Of a stretch of 64,000 nt of DNA, positions 35,591 through 43,469 are shown piece after piece. Made by a program: the position numbers and the translations under genes. The stretch is from contig NZ_JACTVI010000022.1 in assembly GCF_014495685.1 (NCBI RefSeq), forward strand, positions 1 through 64,000. Reading direction: 5' to 3'. Within the stretch, counting starts at the first letter, position 1, and every line of letters begins with the position of its first letter. Source of the stretch: Streptomyces sp. TRM68367. Lineage in GTDB: Bacteria > Actinomycetota > Actinomycetes > Streptomycetales > Streptomycetaceae. A model generated the notes under the pieces. It had not been told where the DNA came from and ran no database searches. It saw nothing but the letters and a program-made list of their open reading frames with translations.

Positions 35591-36757
35591 TTACGGGCGC
35601 CAGCGGGCGCGCTTCGCCTCCATCGCCGCCCGCCCCTCGGCTCCCTTCCGCTTCCAGTCCTTGCGCAGTTCCGCGCGGACCCGTGCGTCCGTCTTCGCGA
35701 TGATCCGCTGGTTCTCCCGCAGCAGCTTCCGGTAGCTCGCGAGCCGTCGCTCCGGCAGCTCTCCGGACGTGATGGCCTCCTGTACCGCGCAGCCCGGCTC
35801 GCTCTCGTGTGCGCAGTCGTGGAAGCGGCAGCGCTCGGCCAGTTCCTCGATCTCGGCGAACACCTGGCCGACGCCGGTGCCGGCGTCCCACAGGCCGACG
35901 CCCCGCAGCCCGGGGGTGTCGATGAGGACGCCTCCGCCGGGCAGCGCCAGCAGGTTGCGCGTGGTCGTCGTATGGCGGCCCTTGCCGTCCGCGTCACGGG
36001 TGGCCCGTACATCCATGACGTCCGCGCCGACCAGCGCGTTGGCCAGCGTGGACTTACCCGCGCCGGACTGCCCGAGGAGCACGGACGTACCGCCGCCGAC
36101 GATCGCGCGGACCGCGTCGAGCCCGTCCCCGCCCAGCGCGCTGACAGGCACCACCGGCACGCCCGGCGCGCTCGTCTCGACGTCCTGGACGAGGTACGAC
36201 CGGGTCACCGGATCCAGCACGAGGTCGGCCTTGGTGAGCACGACCACCGGCTGCGCGCCGGACTCCCAGGAGAGTGCCGACTCATGCAGCGGTGCCTCAC
36301 CACTCGAACAGGACATGGCCAGCGCCAGGAACCGCTCGATGCGCCCGAGGTCCAGTTCGGCCGCGAGCGACACACAGATGACGACGTGATCGATGTTAGT
36401 GGCCAGCACCTGGCCCTCGGAACGCTTGGACGAGGTTGAGCGCACGAAGGCGGTACGGCGAGGCAACAGCGTCCGTACGTACCGCGGATCGCTGCCTTCA
36501 GGATCGACCGCGACCCAGTCCCCCGTGCACACGACCTTCATTGGGTCACGGGGGACGACGAACTCGGTGTCGGCACGGACGGTTCCGGCTGGGGTGACGA
36601 CGTCGCACTGGCCACGGTCGACCCGTACGACACGGCCGGGCAGGAGTCCCTGCCCGGCATGGGGGGCGAACTCGGCCTCCCAGTCCGCATCCCAGCCGAA
36701 CGGGGCGAGCGGATGCGAGGAAGACGAGGACGACCCCGCGAGAGAAGAGAGAGACAA
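35591..36757 (-). CDS. rsgA: Ribosome small-subunit-dependent GTPase A (RsgA)
   Basis: Circularly permuted GTPase that checks maturation of the 30S subunit. Motifs appear in permuted order: VLTKADLV (G4), VSALGGDGLD (G5), LLGQSGAGKSTLANALVG (P-loop), DTPGLRG (G3), then the zinc knuckle CRFHDCAHESEPGC. An OB-fold precedes them (LPGRVVRVDRGQCDVVTPAG). Length 388 from TTG, which has GAAGGG upstream; a GTG at 36772 would add five residues. The N-terminal tract is serine-rich (SSLAGSSSSSSHP), from a pyrimidine-rich strand. Identification is firm; the start is not. Confidence 0.92.
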   Translation of the reverse strand: MSLSSLAGSSSSSSHPLAPFGWDADWEAEFAPHAGQGLLPGRVVRVDRGQCDVVTPAGTVRADTEFVVPRDPMKVVCTGDWVAVDPEGSDPRYVRTLLPRRTAFVRSTSSKRSEGQVLATNIDHVVICVSLAAELDLGRIERFLALAMSCSSGEAPLHESALSWESGAQPVVVLTKADLVLDPVTRSYLVQDVETSAPGVPVVPVSALGGDGLDAVRAIVGGGTSVLLGQSGAGKSTLANALVGADVMDVRATRDADGKGRHTTTTRNLLALPGGGVLIDTPGLRGVGLWDAGTGVGQVFAEIEELAERCRFHDCAHESEPGCAVQEAITSGELPERRLASYRKLLRENQRIIAKTDARVRAELRKDWKRKGAEGRAAMEAKRARWRP

Positions 36758-36969
36758 GGGGGGACCCTTCACAAGGGTGGCCCCGGCACCGCGCTCAGGG
36801 GCGCGGAGAAGAGTGAGGTCAGCCGGAGGCCACGGAGGTGGACTGAATGAACTTCCGGATGCGGGCAGCGCCCATCTCAACGACAGCCATCGGTCACACC
36901 TCCTCAATCGCGCTCAGTCAACAGCGGCGGCCACTGGCCGCCTTGGGACAAGGTAACCCTAGCCGCACG

Positions 36970-37002
36970 TCTCGGCGGCAGACCAACTCTTTTCCGCCGA
37001 GA
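36970..37002. terminator. Hairpin downstream of the 37-kb gene pair
   Basis: TCTCGGCGG and CCGCCGAGA form a perfect 9-bp stem around a 15-nt loop, 23 bp beyond the stop of the minus-strand gene at 37025. Confidence 0.6.
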
Positions 37003-37024
37003 AGCCCCGGCCTGCAGCGGAACC

Positions 37025-37267
37025 TCACGCTGCAAGGCGGACGCCTTCCTGCCCGCCAGCCAAGTGCCCGACGACCTCGACCACCGGCTTTCGGTAACTG
37101 ACCTCTACGCCAGAGCGCGTAGTGAACTCCACCAGTTCATAGCGAAGTACGCACAGCGCCGGGTCGCCCGCCTCGTTCAAGGCATGCTCCAGCGAGGGAA
37201 GAGACTCCGCGAGCTCCCAGGAAGTCGAGACAAGTTGGAACGTTCCCGCCTCGGGAAGGTCACTCAA
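37025..37267 (-). CDS. Hypothetical protein, coupled to RDF-like gene
   Basis: An 80-residue acidic protein without recognised family (LPEAGTFQLVSTSWELAESL ... YRKPVVEVVGHLAGGQEG). It opens with TTG inside the end of the preceding gene (8-bp overlap), which supports real coupled translation. It lies in a strip with a different character from the neighbouring chromosome, together with a possible recombination directionality factor. Confidence 0.45.
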   Translation of the reverse strand: MSDLPEAGTFQLVSTSWELAESLPSLEHALNEAGDPALCVLRYELVEFTTRSGVEVSYRKPVVEVVGHLAGGQEGVRLAA

Positions 37268-37541
37268 ATGGAACCACCATCACAAACATGAAACTCTCTC
37301 CCGCCCCCCTCAGTACCATGCGGAACGCAAGAGACTGAGCACCGTGCATCGAGATAGAGACAACATCTCGCCGGGTCAGCACCTCGTAGCCGAAGCCACC
37401 GGCTGGACCCGATGCTTCTGGCACGCCGCCGTACAACTCAGCCAGAGCATCGGCCAGGACACGATCGTCAGTCGTGATCCGCCAGGCAGACAACGCCACC
37501 GGGCTGCCACCGCGCTGTCGCGCGACGTGGAAACGGCCCAC
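37260..37541 (-). CDS. Possible recombination-directionality-factor-like protein (integrative element remnant)
   Basis: A 93-residue protein with GSPVALSAWRITTDDRVLAD, LADALAELYGGVPEASGPAG and YEVLTRRDVVSISMHG. This order (WRxTTxD, ADAxAExxGGxP, then a beta strand) recalls the actinomycete proteins annotated as recombination directionality factors of integrative elements, which are usually longer. The likeness is from memory and weak. If right, this is the N-terminally shortened trace of an excised element. Overlaps the next gene by 8 bp. Confidence 0.35.
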   Translation of the reverse strand: MGRFHVARQRGGSPVALSAWRITTDDRVLADALAELYGGVPEASGPAGGFGYEVLTRRDVVSISMHGAQSLAFRMVLRGAGESFMFVMVVPFE

Positions 37542-37754
37542 CGGGGCCTCGGAGACGAGCGCCAGGCAGGCACGGCAATCTCAGCAAGCGTCGCCGCGAG
37601 CGTGGCGTTGCCCGATGTCCGGCCCACGTCCCCCACTTCACGTATCCGCCCGAGCCGCGGGTGATCAGCGTACCTCCGGGATGCACCTCTTCCATGAAGT
37701 GCTCCCGGGCTTCGGCCAGGTACTTCTCCGCACGCGCCATGAGATAGGGGTGAC

Positions 37755-37985
37755 GTGGTGAACCACCAGATCATCGTCGACAGTACGCCGCACCTGTCGG
37801 CCGAGGATTTTGCCGCGCTGCGCGAGAACCTGCACGAGCAGCGCCTGTTCCGCCAGGAGCAACTGCGCCAGCTCGCCGGCCCGGTCGCCCTCCGCATCGA
37901 GGACCGGCTCCAGCAGCAGGACGCCGCTCGAGAAGGGCGCGGGGGCTTCCTCGCCGACAGTGACGAGGCGCGGGTCCGTGAGTGA
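37755..37985 (+). CDS. Small coiled protein resembling the N-terminus of a TraR/DksA-type regulator
   Basis: A 76-residue protein: VNHQIIVDSTPHLSAEDFAA, LRENLHEQRLFRQEQLRQLA. The helical LxxxLxEQRxFRxEQLxxL block is like the coiled-coil start of actinomycete TraR/DksA proteins, but the C-terminal four-cysteine zinc finger is missing. The GTG follows AGGGG. Either a truncated remnant or a small independent protein. Confidence 0.45.
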   Translation: MVNHQIIVDSTPHLSAEDFAALRENLHEQRLFRQEQLRQLAGPVALRIEDRLQQQDAAREGRGGFLADSDEARVRE

Positions 37986-38109
37986 GTGGCTGCGCAAACG
38001 CGGGGCGCTGCTGACCGACGCGGATGTGGTTGAGGTGATACGGTGCCTTTCGGCCATCGGTGCCGCGACAGGCGGCGGCTCACTGACAGATGATCAGCTC
38101 GGCGTCTGA
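37978..38109 (+). CDS. Possible small protein
   Basis: A 43-residue frame starting GTG inside the end of the previous gene: SEWLRKRGALLTDADVVEVI then RCLSAIGAATGGGSL. Codon bias and the overlap are compatible with coding. No family recognised; could equally be the frameshifted tail of a longer ancestral gene. Confidence 0.3.
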   Translation: MSEWLRKRGALLTDADVVEVIRCLSAIGAATGGGSLTDDQLGV

Positions 38110-38467
38110 CCTCAGTTGTGGGGAGTGGCCGTCGGCTCGGCTTCTTCCCCGTGGTCGCAACCGGTGGAAGTGGTGCGGGGCGCGGGTCACGCACAACGCC
38201 CGTAGCGTGGAGAGCGAGTTGGTGGTGGAGGGCGCCCAGGCCGTCGTCTGCTCTGTGGACCGGCCGAGCGAGAAAGCCGGCTATGAGGAGTTGTGCTGGC
38301 CTCACCCCCCGCAAGCGGCTGATCGGCGCCGCGGCCCGGGCAGCGGCGCTGTCGCCGGACGTGCTGCCGACCACCGACGCTTGGGTGCGGGCGTCACCGT
38401 TTCATGCTGTGCTCACTTTGACAACTCGCCTTGTTCGCGGGCCTGCAGTGCGGTTACTGTCCCCTAC
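38110..38467. other. Intergenic region with degenerate coding traces
   Basis: About 360 bp before the leucine leader. One plus-strand frame reads LTPRKRLIGAAARAAALSPD, which looks protein-like, but there is no start or family. It must contain the leuA promoter. Confidence 0.4.
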
Positions 38468-38515
38468 ATGTTGTTGCGCGCTCTCCTTCTTCTCGGCTGC
38501 CGCTGCGGGGTCTGA
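38468..38515 (+). CDS. leuL: Leucine-rich leader peptide of leuA
   Basis: A 15-residue peptide, MLLRALLLLGCRCGV, with six leucines, including a run of four. It ends a few bases before a stable hairpin and 76 bp before leuA. This is the layout of ribosome-mediated attenuation: low leucyl-tRNA stalls the ribosome and favours read-through. leuA leader peptides are known in Streptomyces. Confidence 0.75.
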   Translation: MLLRALLLLGCRCGV

Positions 38516-38518
38516 CAC

Positions 38519-38556
38519 GACCGGCACTCCGCAGCGGGTGCTGAGGCGTGCCGGTC
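38519..38556 (+). promoter_or_regulatory. Attenuator hairpin upstream of leuA
   Basis: GACCGGCAC and GTGCCGGTC pair perfectly over 9 bp, with an inner CAGC/GCTG stem in the loop. It starts directly after the leader peptide stop, so ribosome position could decide whether it forms. Confidence 0.65.
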
Positions 38557-38590
38557 TCCTGACGGCTGACCAGAAGGAAGAAGTCCTCTC

Positions 38591-40384
38591 TTGGCTACCT
38601 CCAAGACCACGCTGTTCCCGAGTCTGCGCACCCCCTCCCTGCCCGTCCCCGACGGCGCCCCGTACTGGAACACGCAGCGCCCCAGTTCCATGCCGCACCA
38701 TCGGTACCGCCCCGCGCATGAGCGGGTCGCACTGCCGCTGACCGACCGCACCTGGCCCGCACGCCGGATCGAACGTGCCCCACTGTGGGTGCCGGTGGAC
38801 CTGCGGGACGGCAATCAGGCCCTGGCGGAGCCGATGGACACCGAGCGCAAGCGCCGTATGTTCGATCTGCTGGTCGCCATGGGGTTCAAGGAGATCGAGG
38901 TCGGCTATCCTTCCGCGAGCCAGACCGACTTCGACTTCGTTCGCCACCTGGCCACCAGCGGCGCCGTGCCCGACGACGTGACCATCTCCGCCTTCACCCC
39001 GGCCCGCCACGACCTGATCGACCGAACCGTCGAGTCGATCGAAGGGCTGCCGCGCACCCTGGTGCACCTCTACACCGCCACAGCACCCACGTGGCGCGAC
39101 GTGGTGCTGAAGCGATCCCCCACGGAGCTGCACGCGATGATCCTCGATGCCGCGACCCATCTGCTGCGGCGGGTCGAGGAACGCCCCGGCGCCGACATCC
39201 GCTTCGAGTTCTCGCCCGAGGTCTTCAACCTCACCGAGCCCGACTACGTCCTCGAGGTCTGCAACAGCGTCACGGACCTGTGGGAGGCGTCCCCGGACCG
39301 GCCGGTGGTCCACAACCTGCCGGCGACGGTGGAGATCGCCACCCCGAACGTGTACGCGGACCAGATCGAGTACATGGACCGCCATCTGGCCCGACGCGAC
39401 GCGGTCGTCCTCTCGGTGCACCCGCACAACGACCGCGGCACCGGCGTCGCCTGTGCCGAACTGGCGGTCCTGGCCGGGGCGCAGCGGGTGGAGGGATGCC
39501 TGTTCGGCAACGGTGAGCGCACGGGGAACGTCGACCTGGTCACGCTGGCCCTCAACCTGTACACGCAGGGCGTGAACCCAATGATCGACTTCTCCGACAT
39601 CGACGCGGTGCGCGAGGTCGTCGAGAGCTGCAACCGGCTGCCGGTGCACCCGCGTCACCCCTACGCCGGCGAACTCGTGCACACCGCGTTCTCCGGCACT
39701 CACCAGGACGCGATCGCCAAGGGCCTGGCCCATCACGCGGAACAGGCCGGAGCACTCGGCGTTCCGGCGGACCAAGCTCCGTGGGAGGTGCCGTACCTGC
39801 CCATCGATCCGGGTGACATCGGCCGCACGTACGAGGAAGTCATCCGCATCAACTCACAGTCGGGCAGGGGCGGAATCGCCCACCTGCTCCAGACGTACCA
39901 CGGCCTGGAGCTGCCCCGGGCCATGAGGCCGGACTTCGCCCGGACGGTGCAGCGGGCCACCGACGCGGGCGGCCAGGAGCTCAGCCCCAAGGACCTGTGG
40001 GAGCTCTTCTTCGCCACCTACATCGCACCGTCCCAGGACGGCGCCACGGTGCTCACCTCCTGGCAGACCCGCGAAACTGGCCGTGGTGTCCATGAGTTCG
40101 CCTGCACCCTGCGTACTGTTGACGGACAGGAGCGCGACCTGCGTGGCACCGGCAACGGTCCGCTGTCGGCGCTTGCGGACGCCCTGGGCGCTGCCGGTGT
40201 GGACGTCGACATCCGCAACTACGCCGAGCACGCCATGACGACCGGTCCCGGAAGCCCGGCCGTCGCCTATGCCGAGTGCGAGGTGAACGGCAGCACCCAC
40301 TGGGGGGCGGGCCAGGACACCTCGATCCTCACTGCGTCGGTCCACGCTGTCATGGCAGCCGTCAACCGGGCCGTGGCGGACTGA
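38591..40384 (+). CDS. leuA: 2-isopropylmalate synthase (LeuA) paralogue
   Basis: Condenses acetyl-CoA with 2-ketoisovalerate, the first step of leucine synthesis. The 597 residues show [35 protein letters not shown] (metal site), [31 protein letters not shown] (metal His), [20 protein letters not shown] and a C-terminal regulatory domain ([20 protein letters not shown]). It diverges from the housekeeping Streptomyces LeuA I remember (for example EEVGYPSAS-type and HHRYRP-type changes), suggesting a second copy. The TTG follows GGAAGAAG. A leucine leader attenuator precedes it. At the edge of a biosynthetic region it could be a feedback-altered or resistance copy, or provide a precursor; not decidable here. 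Confidence 0.88.
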   Translation: MATSKTTLFPSLRTPSLPVPDGAPYWNTQRPSSMPHHRYRPAHERVALPLTDRTWPARRIERAPLWVPVDLRDGNQALAEPMDTERKRRMFDLLVAMGFKEIEVGYPSASQTDFDFVRHLATSGAVPDDVTISAFTPARHDLIDRTVESIEGLPRTLVHLYTATAPTWRDVVLKRSPTELHAMILDAATHLLRRVEERPGADIRFEFSPEVFNLTEPDYVLEVCNSVTDLWEASPDRPVVHNLPATVEIATPNVYADQIEYMDRHLARRDAVVLSVHPHNDRGTGVACAELAVLAGAQRVEGCLFGNGERTGNVDLVTLALNLYTQGVNPMIDFSDIDAVREVVESCNRLPVHPRHPYAGELVHTAFSGTHQDAIAKGLAHHAEQAGALGVPADQAPWEVPYLPIDPGDIGRTYEEVIRINSQSGRGGIAHLLQTYHGLELPRAMRPDFARTVQRATDAGGQELSPKDLWELFFATYIAPSQDGATVLTSWQTRETGRGVHEFACTLRTVDGQERDLRGTGNGPLSALADALGAAGVDVDIRNYAEHAMTTGPGSPAVAYAECEVNGSTHWGAGQDTSILTASVHAVMAAVNRAVAD

Positions 40385-40883
40385 CCGCAGGGAAGCGGTC
40401 TCGAGGTGGTGCGTCCGGCCCGGAGGAGCACCACCTCACCCACCTCACCGGCACCTTCGGGCAACAGCGCTGCTCCCGCTGCCTCTTGGCCTCTCGGCCT
40501 CTTCAAGGGCCCCGATGAACTCGGGGCTCCTGCCTGTCCGGTCGGCGTGACACATGCCCCGGCATGACACATGTCCCTCTCGACGGCGCCACCCCAGCCA
40601 GCACCCCCGCCGTGTTCACCTCGTCGGCCGCCGGCCTGCCGGCGGTCGAAGTCCCGCCACGTCGCTTGCCGTTCATCCGGCGATGGTCCCCCTGCGAAGT
40701 CCAGGACGCCCCCTCTTCGGCGGGCCCCCACAGGCGGCCCAGATCGTGAGATACCTCTTTTGCGGGTCATGGCTGCTACGTACTATGACCCGCGGCTGTC
40801 ATCCAGCCTGTCTTGAATGACGTGAAGTTGATGACGGGCGGCGGATGACCCATTGCCATCAGGCGAGACAGACGTGAGGGACG
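40385..40883. promoter_or_regulatory. Intergenic region with terminator and inverted repeat before sbnA
   Basis: GGCCCCGA-TGAAC-TCGGGGCT (40508-40528) is a probable leuA terminator. GCGGGTCAT-N14-ATGACCCGC (40762-40793) is a 9-bp inverted repeat 90 bp before the sbnA start, a candidate operator. No gene is seen. Confidence 0.6.
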
Positions 40884-41875
40884 ATGGAGCACTACCTGGA
40901 ACGCTTCGAGGCCCTGCTGGGCCTCACCCCGATCAAGACGGTGACGCTGAACGTCGAGGGGCGCGATCGCACGATCAAGCTGAAGCTCGAGGGGCACAAC
41001 ATCACCGGGTCGATCAAGGCCCGTACGGCTTACGGCCTGGTCAGAGGCCTGCACCAGGAGGAGAAACTTCGTCCCGGCGTGGAGCTGCTCGAGTCCACCT
41101 CGGGCAACCTGGGGCTGGCGCTCGCCAATATGGCGAGGTATCTGCGGATCGGCTTCACGGCGGTACTCGATCCGATGAGCACCCTTGAGTGCCGCGATCG
41201 CCTCCGTGACCTCGGCGCCAAGATCGTGATGGTGGACGAGGTCGACGCATCCGGTGGCTACCTGCTGTCGCGCCTGGCCAAGGTGCAGGAAATGCTTGCA
41301 GCCGACGACCGGTACGTCTGGGTCAATCAGTACGACAGTCCCCTGAACCCCGACATACATCGCCGCATGACCGGGCCGGAGATCCTCGATCAGATGGTGA
41401 CACCGCCCCAGGCGGTGTTCGCAGCGGTATCCACCGGCGCACGTTCGCCGGCCTGAGCCAGTGCTTCCGGGAGCGCGGCCTCGACACCCGCATGGTGGCC
41501 GTGGACATCAACGGTTCCGTCGCCTACGGGGGCCAGCCGGGCCGGCGGCACCTCTCCGGAATCGGTGCCAGCCGCCGCTCCTCGTTCCTCGAGGAATCGC
41601 TGATCGACCACTATTCCTACACGAGTGTCGGTGAAGCGGCGTTCTACTGCAGGCAGGTCCTCGCGGAAGCCGGTATCCACCTCGGAGCCTCTTCAGGCGC
41701 GGTCGTCGCGGCCTGTATGCGATACCTGAGCGAACATCCCGACGTCACCGATGCCTTGTGCATCTGCGCGGACAGCGGGGAGAAATATGAGAGCACGGTC
41801 TACAGCGATTCGTGGATCGAAAAGATCGGTGAGACCTTACATCCGGCGGAGACCGGGCGCACAGGCGGCGCCTGA
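40884..41875 (+). pseudogene. SbnA-like PLP-dependent synthase (2,3-diaminopropionate pathway), frameshifted
   Basis: Cysteine-synthase-fold enzyme. The family member SbnA joins O-phospho-L-serine and glutamate to N-(1-amino-1-carboxyethyl)-glutamate, the precursor of L-2,3-diaminopropionate. The first 190 residues are open: LTPIKTVTL, KLEGHNITGSIKARTA (PLP lysine in GSIKAR) and LLESTSGNLGLALANMARYL. At the glycine loop, expected STGGTFAGL, one base is missing (CCGGCGCACG) and the frame stops. The rest continues in the next frame: AGLSQCFRERGLDTRMVAVD, LGASSGAVVAACMRYL, SGEKYEST. Repairing one base gives about 330 residues, normal length. Either a real null mutation or a sequencing error. A SbnB gene lies 7 kb away. 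Confidence 0.8.
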
Positions 41876-41958
41876 CCAGAGCGCCAATCTGGCCACAGTG
41901 AGTGGCAGGGGGTCGTCCCCCGATTCGGAAAACAAAGGTAGATAGGGCCAAAGTAGAG

Positions 41959-43350
41959 ATGGGCAGTGCAGTCGACGGCTACCGTGAGCTGGAGAGGATC
42001 GTTCTCGGCGACTCCCGGGCCGCAGTTGCAGAATTGGCCGATATCGCCCCGGCCGATCTGCGGAAGGCCGAGGAGCATGACGTCGCTGTCACTCTGCTCC
42101 TTGGCGCTCTCTGCGAACGCCTCAATGGCGGCGGGTCCATCGCCCCGCTCCTGCACGCCACTGCCCAGCGATACGTCTCCTCTTCCTTCCACTACACCGG
42201 GCGCATCCTGCCGCGCGCCGAGGAACTGGTCGACCTGCTCGACCAGGCCGTGGACGAGCGATCCCCCGAACTCCTCATAGAAGTGGCCGACCACCTCAGC
42301 CAGGGGTGGTCGGACTACTTGAACTCCATTTTTCCCTGCGCGTTCGCCAGGCTTGCCGAGGAACTGTCACTCGACCTGGACACCCGAGACTTTTCCGAGG
42401 TGTTCGTCCTGTGGCGGCGTGGACTCGAGGCGGCTGTGTCGAACAAGCCGGACGAGGCGTTGCCCTTGTTCGAGGGCAGCACTCGACCACTACCAGCGGT
42501 ATCGCTATTTCGCGGATGCGGCCTGGCTTCATACAGACCTCGTCATCCCATTTGCTGGCCGGCCGGAAGGATGAGGCCTTCGCTGTGCTGGAGTGGCAGC
42601 GGGTCCACGTGGAGGGAATCCTGAAAGATTATCTTCCCCTCACCACGACCGAAGAAGCGCCTTATGTCTTCCACTTGGGCGATGTGCGCAGCGGCGGTTA
42701 CGTCACGTTCGTGGAGTCCTCCGCGCTGCGGCCCACTGAGCTGACAGACCGTGACCGTGCGCGCTCATGCGGTACGTCCGGACCAATGAGTTCCTCCTGT
42801 CGGCCTGCCAGTACGGGGCAGGCCGTGATTTCGACGCCGCACTCGACGTGTTCTCCTACAACTGGGCGACGTTCCAGCAGTCTCCGTATCCGAAGCTGTT
42901 CCAGGAGTTGGCGAACCATTACCACGTCGGAGCCGGCGACTGGAATGTTCACCTCACTGCGTATGAGGGCTGGCACCGCATGCTGCGGACCTAAGAGGGG
43001 ATATAATCGAGTGGATCACGCGCTACCTTCCGGGCCTGTGGCCGCGCGTTCCGGAACCCCTCGGAGCCGTCTTGAGGCGCCGTTCGGTGTCGAAGGGCAG
43101 AGGCAGCTCAGCAGATATATCGGTCTGCGTGCAGGCTATCTGGCACCCGAGTCCCTCTCCATCGGTCTCGGCGATGATTCACAACACGGGTCCTACCGGT
43201 TGGAAGTCGTGCGGTACGGGAAGCTCCTGTCATTTGAAGGGGTCACCGTGGTCGGCAGCGGAACTCTCCCGGCGGACGAAACGCTCGCCCGCGGCACTGA
43301 CCCAGACGGTGCGCAGATTCCGAAATGTATGCCACCCATTGAAAGTTTTG
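41959..43350 (+). pseudogene. Decayed paralogue of the TPR/helix-turn-helix-like protein
   Basis: Successive frames match the intact protein at 43470-45236 end to end: LADIAPADLRKAEEHDVAVT, SFHYTGRILPRAEELVDLLD, ALDHYQRYRYFADAAWLHTD, YVFHLGDVRSGGYVTFVESS, YVRTNEFLLSACQYGAGRDF, WNVHLTAYEGWHRML, and finally LSRRTKRSPAALTQTVRRF. At least four frameshifts and a missing stretch after WHRML separate them. The start (MGSAVDGYRELERIVL) and order are kept, so an inverted duplicate has decayed. The two copies converge tail to tail. Confidence 0.85.
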
Positions 43351-43469
43351 GGTACGCGTCTTGAATATCTACGTTATTGCCAGGCTGGTGTCCGAGAGGC
43401 AGGAGCAGGGGCAAGAGCAGCCAAGTAAGAAGAAGCCAAAGAAAGCGATACGAGGGAACGGGTCGTGGT

